Assembly (NCBI GenBank): GCA_947095535.1
Contig: OX352773.1
Span: forward strand, 104,423,948-104,487,947
Direction of reading: 5' to 3'
Source of the DNA: Poecilobothrus nobilitatus
Lineage: Eukaryota > Arthropoda > Insecta > Diptera > Dolichopodidae
DNA: 64,000 bases
The notes below the pieces were generated by a model. That model saw only the letters and a program-made list of their open reading frames with translations. It was not told where the DNA came from and did no database searches. The translations under genes were made by a program, and so were the position numbers. Each line of letters opens with the position of its first letter. Position 1 is the stretch's first letter. Below, piece by piece: positions 41,199-51,999 of the stretch.

Positions 41199-42857
41199 AG
41201 TAGTAAGGATATCGCGGTGCAAAAGGCGGAGCTTTAAGCTTTCCTGGTAAAGATATGGCTGCGCAAATGGTGGAACTTTTAAACGGTAAAATTTTTAAGC
41301 GGTAAAGTACGAGTAAAAGATTTGTGTCTTTGATATTTTACATGATCATGTGGGGAGGAGCAAAACAATGGCGCTGCTGCTGCAACGGAGTTTTTAAGCG
41401 CATGATAATGTAGAGTGGAGCAAAACAATGGTGCTGTGGCTGCAACGGAGTTTTTAAGCGGTAAAGTATGAGTAAAAGGCTTATGTGTTTGATATTTTAA
41501 ATTTATTTAAAGATTTATTTTTATTAATAAAAGTTTTATTGATTTTGGAACTTAAGTTTAAACTGAATTTAATGTTCATATAAAAAATTTAAAAAAGTTT
41601 TTAAAGCTGGATTAAAATTTGGATCTTTGAGAAGCTTTAAAATTTTTATTATAAAAAAATTTTCTTGATTATGGAACATAAGTTTAAACTTGATTTAATG
41701 TTTATATAAAAAAAGTTTTTAAAGCTGGATTAAAATTTGGTGAATTATTATTATCTTTGAGAAGCTTAATAATTTTTATTAATAAAAGTTTTATTGATTT
41801 TGGAACTTAAGTTTAAACTTGATTTAATATTTATATAAAAAGTTTTTAAAGCTGGATTAAAAAGTGTTGAATTTTTATTATCTTTAAGAAGCTAAATAAT
41901 TTTTATTAATAAAAGTTTTTATTTTAATAAAAGTTAATATTTATATAAAAAGTTTTTAAAGCTGGATTAAAATTTGGTATTATCTTTGAGAAGCTTTAAA
42001 ATTTTTATTATAAAAAAATTTTCTTGATTATGGAACTTAAGTTTAAACTTGATTTAATGTTTATATAAAAAAAGTTTTTAAAGCTGGATTAAAATTTGGT
42101 GAATTATTATTATCTTTGAGAAGCTTAATAATTTTTATTAATAAAAGTTTTATTGATTTTGGAACTTAAGTTTAAACTTGATTTAATATTTATATAAAAA
42201 GTTTTTAAAGCTGGAGTAAAAAGTGTTGAATTTTTATTATCTTTAAGAAGCTTAATAATTTTTATTAATAAAAGTTTTTATTTTATTAAAAGTTAATATT
42301 TATATAAAAAGTTTTTAAAGCTGGAGTAAAAAGTGTTGAATTTTTTTTATCTTTGAGAAGCTTTAAAATTGCTAAATATTCAGATAAATTCAAGCACTTC
42401 ATTTTGAAAAGTTTTTCTAATTTGGTTTAAATACTTCATTAAAAATTTAGTATATTAAAATAAAGCTTGGTTTAAATATAGAATATAGAATGTATTATAA
42501 AAATAAAATTATTATAAAAATATTCTGTTGACTAGTTCTTTTTTCGTAGACAAAAACCCATATTGTTTTGAAATGATATTTAAGAAAATGTAGAGTTTAA
42601 AAGCTAATATAAAAATAATAAAAAGGTTTTATAATATTGGATGAAAAAAAAACAAATAAAAGTAACTTAAACAAATTTTATTTATGAACATAATTTAAAT
42701 GAATTTTTTTTTTTTTTTTATTCATTATGCAAAATTATTAACTTATAAACTTTTTATAAATATGATCAAAATACTTTTAAAGCATAAAGAATGAGTAAAA
42801 ACAAAATTTATGTCTTTGATATTTTAAATTAGTGAAATGATCTAATATTTTAATATT
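41199..42857 (+). repeat. Element D left TIR with internal sub-repeats
   Basis: The outer 250 bases hold two related blocks of the ggtgcaaaaggcggagcttt type. The rest is a run of ~200-240-base units with tttttaaagctggattaaaa, tctttgagaagctt and ggaacttaagtttaaacttg. Inverse of 57915-59741. No gene in this interval. Confidence 0.85.
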
Positions 42858-42924
42858 AATCTTTCTTTGCTTTTTTTTTGTTGTTTTTGTTTTTGTGAAG
42901 AAAGGAAAACAAGAGGGATCCCCT

Positions 42925-43135
42925 AGGGCCCCTTGGCCCCTTGCCCCTATGGGAAGGGAGCAATTAGCAGAAGCATAAACCGATACCGGATCCTCAAGAC
43001 CGATGCCGGACCCTCAAGGACCGATGCCGGACCTTGGGAGGTATTTTTCGGACCTCTGAGGACCGGACCCTTAAGGACTGACACCGGACCTTGGGGACTA
43101 TATTTCAGACATCCGGGGACCCCATGCAGAATCAA
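42925..43135 (+). repeat. GC-rich 20-21-bp tandem repeat island (minisatellite 2)
   Basis: Units ACCGATGCCGGACCCTCAAG (about 20-21 bases) at 42979-43040, then degenerate units to 43110. The outer part, read on the minus strand, includes GGGGTCCCCGGATGTCTGAA, matching 15584-15603 in Polinton B. Same class as minisatellite 1 and again near a polB gene. The Pro/Gly-rich open frames across it are by-products. Confidence 0.75.
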
Positions 43136-43434
43136 GAGAGATAAATTGATTTATGAGTTTCGCTTTTATTTTATTAATTTATTTCATTTGAAATAAAAAT
43201 ATTCCGAATGTATTATTTTTATAGTTTATGTATACATATATGAATTACATAAAAAAATCTTAAAAATTAACATTATGACATACTTACTGAATTATTTTTG
43301 AATCTTAATAAATCCATTATAACAATTTCAAAAAAGCATAAAAGAATTTGTGTAATTTAAAATCGATTCATAACATAAAGTTATATTAATAGCATAACAT
43401 AAGGTTATTTTTTATAAAAACAAAAACAAAAAAA

Positions 43435-44114
43435 ATGAACTCACAAAACAAGAGATCAAAATTAGTTTGTGAAATCTGTTCCAAGGAATTCACAAGAGCT
43501 GATAGCTTGAAAAAACACTTGAAATTGGTACATAATGCTGAAAAAGAAGATTAGTTTTGCACCCCCTGTGGAAAATACATCTCTAAAAGGTTTCAAGCTG
43601 CACATCTGCGTACAAATTCACATAAAATGAATTCAGCTGAACATCTTACTAAAAATTTACGGAAAATTAACCAGTCTTTTGATGGTAGATTGGAAACATA
43701 CCTGCGCGATAATGAAATTGAAGCGATTTTAAATCCCAGAGAGTTTCTCGATTGTATCAAAAATGAAATTATTGAGTTACTACAATGCTCAGTAAGAAAG
43801 CATAATGCTATAAAATTCAATCTTGAACTCTTTGGAGATTATATAAAGCCGATTGATGATGATACAGAAAGTTTATCAACCAAATCTTTTCAAACCAAAA
43901 TGAAAATTGCTACACGTGCGAATGATCTTTCTTCTATATATGATAATATAACAGAGAAGATTCAACAACAAGCTGAAGAATTTCAGGAAAAAGATAGCGG
44001 TTGGGCGATAATACAAATTTTGCGGGTTCAAATAAATATAAATAAATATCAACCAATCCGTGGATCATCATATATCGCTCTCCCAAGATCAATTATTAGA
44101 AGGATCAGAGCCTG
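43435..44114 (+). pseudogene. polB: Element D DNA polymerase B, N-terminal part with C2H2 fingers
   Basis: ATG 43435 (MNSQNKRSKLVCEICSKEF) opens a C2H2 zinc finger (CEICSKEFTRADSLKKHLKLVH). Codon 40 is TAG (43552-43554), then a second finger-like CTPCGKYI...HLRTNSH. The rest (43627-44114) is a helical region ending RGSSYIALPRSIIRRIRA, a landmark found just before the conserved INVxNED region of this polymerase family. The BEL2 LTR begins at 44115, and the matching continuation is at 52840. The open frame runs by chance into the LTR to 44274. Confidence 0.75.
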
Positions 44115-44933
44115 TGTTCCGTCAGCGCATTACATGGATTTACCTACAATTGAAAATAAGAAAACACAAAGAAACACATCAACAAAATATTTAAATTTAT
44201 ACTTATCTGAAATATGGGAGTTGAATCGTCACCATGTCACCGAGTCATCAAGTCATCTCTCACCAACAATATAATGTATTAATATTCTGAAATATAATAA
44301 TACAATATAATAAGATTCTGTAATATAATAATATAATTTAGTATTTTGTTTATTACTTACGTGTTTATTATTTACTTACCTTAAATGTATGTGACAAATA
44401 TTGTTATGTCACATATTAATTCACAATAATTACTTTTTTTAATAATATTTCATTTCTATTGTTTCACTTAGTTAAATATTAAAATTGAATTATAGAAATA
44501 AATTATTAAATTATATTTACATTAATTCTAATAGATGGCTCTGATCCATAATCATGGAATATTATTATAGAACATAATGTTAATTATTTCTGCACACTTA
44601 AAACTTATAATGTTAATTATTTCTGTAAACTTCAACTGGAATGTGAAACTTTAAATAATTGTATATAAAAATGTAAACTGTTAAAACAGATGCGATTAAT
44701 TATATTTTTTTTCTTATGTACTTTAAATTATGTACTTTGAAATGATTTAAATTTTAAACAAAAGTCATTGACCTCGAACGGTTATATTTTAAACAAGTTG
44801 TAAAGATAAGTTTAATGTTAGATTGTTTTAGAATTTTTTAGATCAATCGTTCATTAACTTTCGAAAGGAAAACATGTAAATTGTAATTTAGAAATAAAAA
44901 AAAAATAAAGTTTTTTTATTACGTATAAAAACA
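44115..44933 (+). repeat. BEL2 5' LTR
   Basis: 819 bp, TGTTCC...AAAACA, same as 52000-52818 in length and, as far as read, sequence. Should contain promoter and polyadenylation signals; an AATAAAG-rich end lies at about 44895-44912. Confidence 0.93.
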
Positions 44934-44935
44934 TT

Positions 44936-44952
44936 TGGTCCTTCGAACCGGA
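44936..44952 (+). other. BEL2 primer-binding site
   Basis: TGGTCCTTCGAACCGGA, two bases after the 5' LTR. The complement ends in ...GGTTCGAAGGACCA, i.e. T-loop TTCGA and terminal CCA of a tRNA. Which tRNA was not determined. Confidence 0.75.
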
Positions 44953-46172
44953 TTTCTGAATATAATGAATATTGTGAAGGTGATATTTCAAAGTGCGATA
45001 TTTTAAACCGTCTATTCTAACACAGAATAATGTTTAAAATAAATTAAAAAAAAAAAAAACTTGTGATTTAAGGTAAAAAGTGTGATATTTTAAACCGTCT
45101 ATTCTAACACAGAATAACGTTTAAAATAAAATAAAAAAAAAAAAACTTGTGATTTAAAGTAAAAGGTGTGATATTTTAAACCATCTATTCTAACACAGAA
45201 TAACGTTTAAAATAAAAGAAAACCTTGTGATAATAAAATTTTTATGCCAGAATATTTTAAGTAAAACATATTGAAAAACTTGTGGTTTAAAATAAAGGGG
45301 TAAAGAACTTGTGATTTACATTAAAGAGTGTGATATTTTAAACCGTCTATTCTAACACAAAATAACGTTTAAAATAAAATAAAATAAAATCTTGTGATTT
45401 TAAAACCGCATATTCTAACACAGAATAGCGTTTAAAATAAAATAAAGATAACTGGTGATTTCAAAATTTCCATCACAGAATATTTTAAAAAATAAAAAAA
45501 GGAAAAAAAAAACCCAATTTGAAAATTAAATAAAAAAAATAAAAACTTATGATTTTAAGTGCTTCTGCTTTAAAAAAGAATTAACCTTTATTTGAATATA
45601 AATCAAAATTGTGTTTGAAATTGGAAAAAATTGTTTGATCAAAAAAAAATCAAAGAGAGTGTGTGATTAATAAAAAAAAAATTACTTTGAACTAAAACTA
45701 TTATAAAATTAAAAACTTATAAACTATCTGAACTTATAAACTTACATAATAATAATATATAACAATAATTATTTATAAGTAATAATATAAAAACTAGATT
45801 TAAACATAATATAATTTAATATAATAATACAAAAAGCGCGCGCGGTATAACAAACGGTCTTGCGAACAGTAAAGGGCAGCATCAGGTCGGATTGGTAAGT
45901 GTGTTGTTGAATTTTCAAATCTAAAAAAAAAAAAAAAAAAAAAATATTTTTTGTATTAAACATTAGAAATTTTCATCTTGAATATATTAAATTATTAAGC
46001 TAAAAGATATTATATCAAATTACCAATAAAATTATAAAAAAAAAAAAAGGGAATCAATCATAATTTAAATTCATTGCATTATACAAATACATTATTAACT
46101 TAAATTCTATTATATTTATTACGTTATTATATTCTATTATATTCACTATTATATTCAAATTCGTTATAAAAA
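44953..46172 (+). repeat. BEL2 5' leader with five hairpin repeats
   Basis: 1.2-kb untranslated leader. Five copies of an imperfect palindrome (TTTTAAACCGTCTATTCTAA followed by CACAGAATAACG) at about 45001, 45092, 45176, 45334 and 45407, each preceded by cttgtgattt-type sequence. The remainder is A-rich, with a 23-base A run at 45922-45944 and a GC patch (gcgcgcgcgg) at 45836-45845. The duplicated palindromes are also in BEL1. Confidence 0.85.
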
Positions 46173-49100
46173 ATGGCCGACGCAAAAAGAATAGAGCAAA
46201 TGATCGTCAAACAAAAGGTTCAAAAAATGCTAATGGAAAAATTCATAACTAACTATAAGAAAGATGGCTCAGTGAGGAAAACGAGACCATACTACGAAAA
46301 AAAATTAAAGGATTTCCAGACAATGTGGGACGCTTTCGAAGAGGGTCATAGATCCATTCTATTCTTCAGTGTGAGCGAAGAACTAGAAATTAACCATGAA
46401 TATATTGAGAATGACGTGCATGCGGAGACACAGAGTTTTTTTGACAACAATTATCATGCCATGTTGGAGAAATACCAAGAGGAGGTGAAGAGAGATACGA
46501 CTTCTGTCGAAACTCCAGTAACCATAGCAAACATATCGAAGGAGAATCGGAAATACATTGATAGCGGAATTCAACTTCCAAAAATTTCATTTGAAAAATT
46601 TGGCGGGGACTACACGAAATGGCCAACTTTCCATTATCTATTCACAACAATGATACATAATAATGAATCGCTATCGGATGTACAAAAACTTCAATATCTG
46701 AAAGTACAGCTAATCGGTGAACCTGAGCAATTACTTCGTCATTTTCAGGTTACCGAAAGGAATTATGTGGCTGCATGGGAATTGTTGATGGAGAGATATG
46801 ATAATAAGAGGGTGCTCGTCAACAATCAACTAAAGAGGCTTTTGAACCACAACACGACCACCAATGAGAATGCACAGGGCATTAAGGGGTTGTTGGATAC
46901 AACATTTGAATGTTTACAAGCTTTAAATAATTTAGATATAAACACAGAAACATGGGATCCAATAGTCACGTTTATCGTCACCCAAAGATTGCCGCAAGCA
47001 ACTCATCAGTTATGGAAACAAGAAATAAGCAAAACTAAAACAATTACCAGCCTTAAGACGTTAAAGGAATTTTTAGAAGCCAGATTTAGAGCGTTGGAAG
47101 CTGTAAATTCAAGAGGACCAATAAAAGCAGAATTCAAAAATACAAATAGTAATATCAAAGTTAAACCAACAATCAAGAATTTCCATTTACAAACAAATTC
47201 GATGTGCTCGTTGTGCAATGGCCACCATGTTATAAGAAGATGTCAAAAATTTTTAGCATTAAATCCTTTAAAACGGTCAGAAATTGTACGAGAAAAACGA
47301 CTATGTTTAAATTGTTTGGGAGCTGGGCATATGCTGAAAGACTGTTCAAGTCAGCATACATGTGTTCATTGTAACAAGCGTCATCATACTCTCATCCACT
47401 TCAAAATGAATAATGTTATAGTGGACAATCATTCCAATGGTGGCACCAGAGCAGTCTCCAGTCCTTCCACATCACTTCAAAAGGACACAGTTATAGCGAC
47501 AAACCACATATTAAATGTTGATAGTCCAGAATTTATACCGTCAGTTCATCACAATCGCACAAATGACAATAACTCATTTGGGTATAAAGGTCGAGCTCAT
47601 CAAATTCTACTTGCAACAGCATTATTAAGAATTCTAAGCCCAACCGGAGAAGAAGGTGTAGTGAGAGCCCTGATAGATCAAGGATCACAGGCTTCATTCA
47701 TAACAGAGAAGGTGGTTCAAAGGTATAGATTAACAAAGAAAGCAATCAACGCTACAATCCAAAGTATTGGTCGAGAAAAAGTACACTCTGTCAAGTCACG
47801 TGTTAGATTTACTTTGAAATCTCTTCATCAAGATATTGACATCAATGTGGAAGGTTTGGTACTACCGAAACTTACAAATTTGTTACCTCAAACTGATATA
47901 CAAAATAGACATTGGAAACACATAGAAGGTTTAGAACTAGCTGATCCGAAGTTTTACGAACCCGGTCAGATCGATGTACTTTTGGGTGCTGACGTGTTCA
48001 GTCAAATTTTGTTAGAAGGTTTAATGAAGGGGGAACCAGGTATGCCGATCGCACAGCAAACCATATTTGGTTGGATTTTATCAGGCAAGAATCATGAATC
48101 CGCACCACAAAATGTAACAATAAGGAATTTTCATTTATCTTTAAATCTAGAAAAGCAGCTAAAATCTTTTTGGGAGGTGGAAGAAGTGCAAAACACTGTT
48201 TTGCAAACAGAAGAAGAGAAAGAATGTGAAAGGATATATACCGAAACAACAACGCGGCGTGCGGATGGTACTTATGAAGTTCAGCTACCATTTAGAACAA
48301 CGACACATAGTGACTTTTTAGGTCCATCTAGAAACATAGCACTACAAAGGCTATACCAATTAGAAAAGCGTTTTAAAAATAATGTAGAGTTGAAATCAGA
48401 ATATATTAAATGTATCAATGAGTACAAAACATTGGGTCACATGAGTCTAGTTGATCCAGAAGAGCTCTTTCAAAATAGTGGGCCAAACATCTTGTCGTAT
48501 AAAACCAGCTACCTGCCTCATCACGGGGTTATTAAAGATACGAGTACCACAACAAAACTTCGAGTAGTATTCGATGCTTCTAGAGCGACAAAAAGTGGCA
48601 AGTCCTTAAATGACATGTTGTTAAAAGGACCAACGATTCAAGATGAGTTGTTGACAATATTGATCAGATGGCGAAAACATCGAGTTGCCTTCACGGCCGA
48701 CATCGAAAAGATGTATCGTCAAATATGGATAAAGAATGGGCACACGGAATATCAGAGAATAGTGTGGAGGGAAGATCCATCCCTTGAAATTCGAGATTAC
48801 AAATTATTAACAGTCACGTTTGGCACAAAAAGTGCACCATACTTAGCAGTGAAAACTCTAAAAAAACTGGCACATGATGAAATGGATAATTTTCCTGTAG
48901 GATGCAGAATCATAAACAATGACTTTTACGTCGATGATCTGTTGTCGGGAGCAGATGACGTTGAAACAGCATTACAGGCTCAACAACAGATCATAAGCGC
49001 CACAAGATCGGCAGGATTCTCATTACGAAAATGGATGTCTAATAGTAACAAATTATTGCGATCATTGCCACTAGAAGATTGCGAAAAATTACTTCCAGAT

Positions 49101-51551
49101 CAAAACAATGACGCAGAGACTACTCGAACTTTGGGTATACATTGGAATCCAAAGAACGATTCTTGTGGATATTCCATCAACCTTGAAGAAGCTCCTGTGA
49201 CTTGGACTAAAAGAAGCATATTATCACAAATCGCAAAGTTATTTGATCCTATGGGATGGTTAGCCCCAATTATCATATCGGCCAAAATTATCATGCAAAG
49301 GTTATGGCTATCAGGGTTACAATGGGATGATGAAGTAACAGCTGATTTAAGAAGGGAATGGATTAAATACTTTCAAAATTTAGAGAAAATTAAGAGAATT
49401 TCCATTAAAAGATGGATCGGATATTCCGAAAAAGATACAGCTATTGAGTTACATGTCTTTTCAGACGCTTCTACAAAGGGTTACGCAGCTGTCGTGTATA
49501 TGAGTACGACAGATTCTAATGGCACAAGATCAACATCGATTATCATTTCTAAGACAAAGGTTGCACCAATAAAGACCATATCGTTGCCACGACTTGAATT
49601 ATGCGCTGCCGTATTAGGAGCCAAGCTCTTAAAATATACTCTACAGGCTCTACGAATATCACAACCAATAAAATTATTTGGATGGACAGATTCCGAAATT
49701 GTACTCGCATGGCTTGAAAATCACCCAACAAAATGGACAACATTCGTCGCCAACAGGGTTTCACACATTCACGAGCTGGTTGGTCAAAATATTTGGAATC
49801 ATGTACCGACAAAACAAAATCCCGCAGACGTCGCGTCAAGAGGTTTATGTCCATCTGAACTTGAAAACCATCCCTTATGGTGGCATGGTCCAGACTGGCT
49901 AATGAAATCATACACACATTGGCCAAATAAGAGGGAAGCCCATACCAGCCTTGAACAAAGAAAGCTTCAGATAAATCTTGTATTACCAACATTGAATAAC
50001 GATATAATCGAGAACCAATTTTCGTCATATACAAAATTAATTCGCGTGCTAGCATACTGTCACCGATTCATTGCAAATTGTAAACTCAAAGAGAAAGATA
50101 GGAGAGAAACCCACTATTTAAAATCAAATGAGATTAAACAGGCGTTCAAACATTTAATAAAGCGGGCCCAACAAAGGACATTTTCAAGAGAGGTAGCTAT
50201 GTGTAAACGAAATGATAATTTAAAAAAGGGTACTTTAATAAAATTAAATCCGATTTTAGATCAAGAAGGTATCTTACGAGTGGGGGGTCGTCTTAAGTTT
50301 TCAGAACTTCCGTATTCAGAAAAACATCCAATCATTTTATGCGACAAAGATATTTTCACAAAATTATTAATTGAAAAGGTTCATAAAGAGTGTCTACATG
50401 GTGGACCACAACTGATGATGTCCATACTAAGAAAACAATTTTGGATTATTAATGCTCGGAATACGATCCGTTTTCAAATATACAAATGCATTCCGTGCTT
50501 TAAACAAAGGGCTGAAACACGAACTCAACTAATGGGCGAGTTACCAAAAAGACGAGTGCAGATGGCCAGACCATTCCTACATTCTGGTTTAGATTATTGT
50601 GGCCCATTCGAGTTGAAAACCCACAAAGGAAGAGGTGCTAAACGGTATAAGTCATATGTAGCTCTTTTCATTTGTATGTCAGTCAAAGCTATTCACCTGG
50701 AATTAGTAACAGATATGTCAGCAGAAGGATTTATAGCTGCTTATCGAAGATTTTGTTCTCGTCGTGGATTCTGTACCGATCTATATTGCGATTGTGGTAC
50801 TAATTTTGTAGGCGCACATAAAATATTAAAAAATCAAACACATTTTATGGTAGGAGATATAAAAATGGAAGTTGCTGAATTTATGGAAAATGTCGGAGTT
50901 AATTTTCACTTCAATCCCCCTGGTTCACCACACTTCGGCGGTCTATGGGAAGCTGGAGTTCGCTCAACTAAACATCACTTAAAAAGAGTGTTAAATAATA
51001 TCACACTAACATACGAGGAGTTCGCCACGGTATTAACACAAATCGAAGCATGCTTAAATTCAAGGCCACTTTGTGAAATGACAAGTGATCCTCAAGATTT
51101 ATTACCGCTAACCCCAGCTCATTTCTTAATTGGTGATAGCTTGTTATCTACACCCCAACAATGTGTTTTGGACTTGAATGTGAATAGACTGGATCGTTGG
51201 CAACATTTGCAACATATCCTGCAGAGTTTTTGGCGACGATGGAATACCGAATATTTAAGCCGTTTACAACAACGCCCTAAATGGAACCGAACACGCGAAA
51301 ATTTAAAGATAAATGATTTAGTCATAGTAAAGGACGAAAATCTTCCACCGAGTAAATGGCTTCTCGCTAGAGTTATAGATACTCATTCGGGCTCTGATGG
51401 ATTAGTACGAGTAGTGAGCGTTCGCACGAAAAATTCAATTTTCAAACGACCCATTTCCAAATTATGTGTTCTTCCAATCGGAAACCAACCGCTTGACCAA
51501 ACTGATCATAATTCGCAAAATCAAACCGATTCTAAATTAAAATCAAACTAA
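46173..51551 (+). CDS. BEL2 gag-pol polyprotein, 1792 aa, intact
   Basis: Complete BEL/Pao polyprotein in one frame. Gag occupies residues about 1-340. Zinc knuckles follow: CSLCNGHHVIRRC (about 344), CLNCLGAGHMLKDC (about 377) and CVHCNKRHHT (about 396). The A17-type aspartic protease has ALIDQGSQASFI (about 497). RT has LRVVFDASRA, FTADIEKMYRQIW and catalytic YVDD (about 917). RNase H begins ELHVFSDAS (about 1090). The integrase HHCC finger is at about 1395-1440 (HKECLHGG...CIPCFKQR). DDE acids are in SGLDYCGPF (about 1473), CDCGTNFVG (about 1538) and GGLWEAGVR (about 1593). A C-terminal domain has WRRWNTEYLSRLQQRPKW. No stop or frameshift and normal length, so it is probably active or recently so. 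Confidence 0.95.
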   Translation: MADAKRIEQMIVKQKVQKMLMEKFITNYKKDGSVRKTRPYYEKKLKDFQTMWDAFEEGHRSILFFSVSEELEINHEYIENDVHAETQSFFDNNYHAMLEKYQEEVKRDTTSVETPVTIANISKENRKYIDSGIQLPKISFEKFGGDYTKWPTFHYLFTTMIHNNESLSDVQKLQYLKVQLIGEPEQLLRHFQVTERNYVAAWELLMERYDNKRVLVNNQLKRLLNHNTTTNENAQGIKGLLDTTFECLQALNNLDINTETWDPIVTFIVTQRLPQATHQLWKQEISKTKTITSLKTLKEFLEARFRALEAVNSRGPIKAEFKNTNSNIKVKPTIKNFHLQTNSMCSLCNGHHVIRRCQKFLALNPLKRSEIVREKRLCLNCLGAGHMLKDCSSQHTCVHCNKRHHTLIHFKMNNVIVDNHSNGGTRAVSSPSTSLQKDTVIATNHILNVDSPEFIPSVHHNRTNDNNSFGYKGRAHQILLATALLRILSPTGEEGVVRALIDQGSQASFITEKVVQRYRLTKKAINATIQSIGREKVHSVKSRVRFTLKSLHQDIDINVEGLVLPKLTNLLPQTDIQNRHWKHIEGLELADPKFYEPGQIDVLLGADVFSQILLEGLMKGEPGMPIAQQTIFGWILSGKNHESAPQNVTIRNFHLSLNLEKQLKSFWEVEEVQNTVLQTEEEKECERIYTETTTRRADGTYEVQLPFRTTTHSDFLGPSRNIALQRLYQLEKRFKNNVELKSEYIKCINEYKTLGHMSLVDPEELFQNSGPNILSYKTSYLPHHGVIKDTSTTTKLRVVFDASRATKSGKSLNDMLLKGPTIQDELLTILIRWRKHRVAFTADIEKMYRQIWIKNGHTEYQRIVWREDPSLEIRDYKLLTVTFGTKSAPYLAVKTLKKLAHDEMDNFPVGCRIINNDFYVDDLLSGADDVETALQAQQQIISATRSAGFSLRKWMSNSNKLLRSLPLEDCEKLLPDQNNDAETTRTLGIHWNPKNDSCGYSINLEEAPVTWTKRSILSQIAKLFDPMGWLAPIIISAKIIMQRLWLSGLQWDDEVTADLRREWIKYFQNLEKIKRISIKRWIGYSEKDTAIELHVFSDASTKGYAAVVYMSTTDSNGTRSTSIIISKTKVAPIKTISLPRLELCAAVLGAKLLKYTLQALRISQPIKLFGWTDSEIVLAWLENHPTKWTTFVANRVSHIHELVGQNIWNHVPTKQNPADVASRGLCPSELENHPLWWHGPDWLMKSYTHWPNKREAHTSLEQRKLQINLVLPTLNNDIIENQFSSYTKLIRVLAYCHRFIANCKLKEKDRRETHYLKSNEIKQAFKHLIKRAQQRTFSREVAMCKRNDNLKKGTLIKLNPILDQEGILRVGGRLKFSELPYSEKHPIILCDKDIFTKLLIEKVHKECLHGGPQLMMSILRKQFWIINARNTIRFQIYKCIPCFKQRAETRTQLMGELPKRRVQMARPFLHSGLDYCGPFELKTHKGRGAKRYKSYVALFICMSVKAIHLELVTDMSAEGFIAAYRRFCSRRGFCTDLYCDCGTNFVGAHKILKNQTHFMVGDIKMEVAEFMENVGVNFHFNPPGSPHFGGLWEAGVRSTKHHLKRVLNNITLTYEEFATVLTQIEACLNSRPLCEMTSDPQDLLPLTPAHFLIGDSLLSTPQQCVLDLNVNRLDRWQHLQHILQSFWRRWNTEYLSRLQQRPKWNRTRENLKINDLVIVKDENLPPSKWLLARVIDTHSGSDGLVRVVSVRTKNSIFKRPISKLCVLPIGNQPLDQTDHNSQNQTDSKLKSN

Positions 51552-51999
51552 ATCATTCATATAATCAAACATTCAAAATCACATACAATTCAATAGCACA
51601 CTTATAAAACTATCAAATTCGTTTTTTTTCCTATACAACTCATACACAAAATTTCTAAATTTATAACACACTTAAAAAAAAATAATATCATATTAACAAT
51701 TTCTCACCATTACGTTCCTAGTTAGTTGAATGCGCAGTTCCAGATAGTGAGTAAGGGGCACTATATCCTCTATCTTCGGTGTCAGCGATCGTTCCGGTAT
51801 AGACGTTGTCGTTTCAAGGATGATAACAATTTCAAAACAACCTAAAAACCTAAAAACCAAATGGCAGAATAAGTTTTTTTGTTTATCATATAAAAGTTGT
51901 ATATAATTTTATTAAAATTTTTTTTTTTTTTTAGTTTAAAGAGAAACCTGAATTGATTTTAGATTTAGATATTCCTACGTAATATCAAGGGGGGCAGAA
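51552..51999 (+). other. BEL2 3' untranslated region and polypurine tract
   Basis: Non-coding from the stop to the 3' LTR. It ends in a purine tract AAGGGGGGCAGAA (51987-51999) next to TGTTCC. It equals 34826-35271 of BEL1. Confidence 0.75.

Noticed and set aside
41199..42857. Regular repeats considered as a CRISPR array or centromeric satellite
   Set aside because: Units are long and unequal, and the whole block is mirrored at 57915-59741, which fits sub-repeats within a TIR.
42933..43196. Proline/glycine-rich 87-codon frame and its antisense partner
   Set aside because: By-products of the GC-rich 21-base repeat; the period is divisible by three so stops are avoided.
43435..44114. Host C2H2 zinc-finger gene
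   Set aside because: Downstream sequence and the matching continuation at 52840 place it in the polB gene of element D.
44115..44274. C-terminal 53 codons of the 43627-44274 frame
   Set aside because: These codons are BEL2 LTR sequence and recur at 52000; they are not part of the polymerase.
44936..44952. Possible tRNA gene because of the TTCGA core
   Set aside because: Only the 3' end complement is present, directly after an LTR, as expected for a primer site; no acceptor, D or anticodon arms nearby.
49549..50055. 168-codon minus-strand frame (also at 35720-36226)
   Set aside because: Antisense shadow of the BEL pol gene; it appears identically in both BEL copies because the sense strand is conserved.
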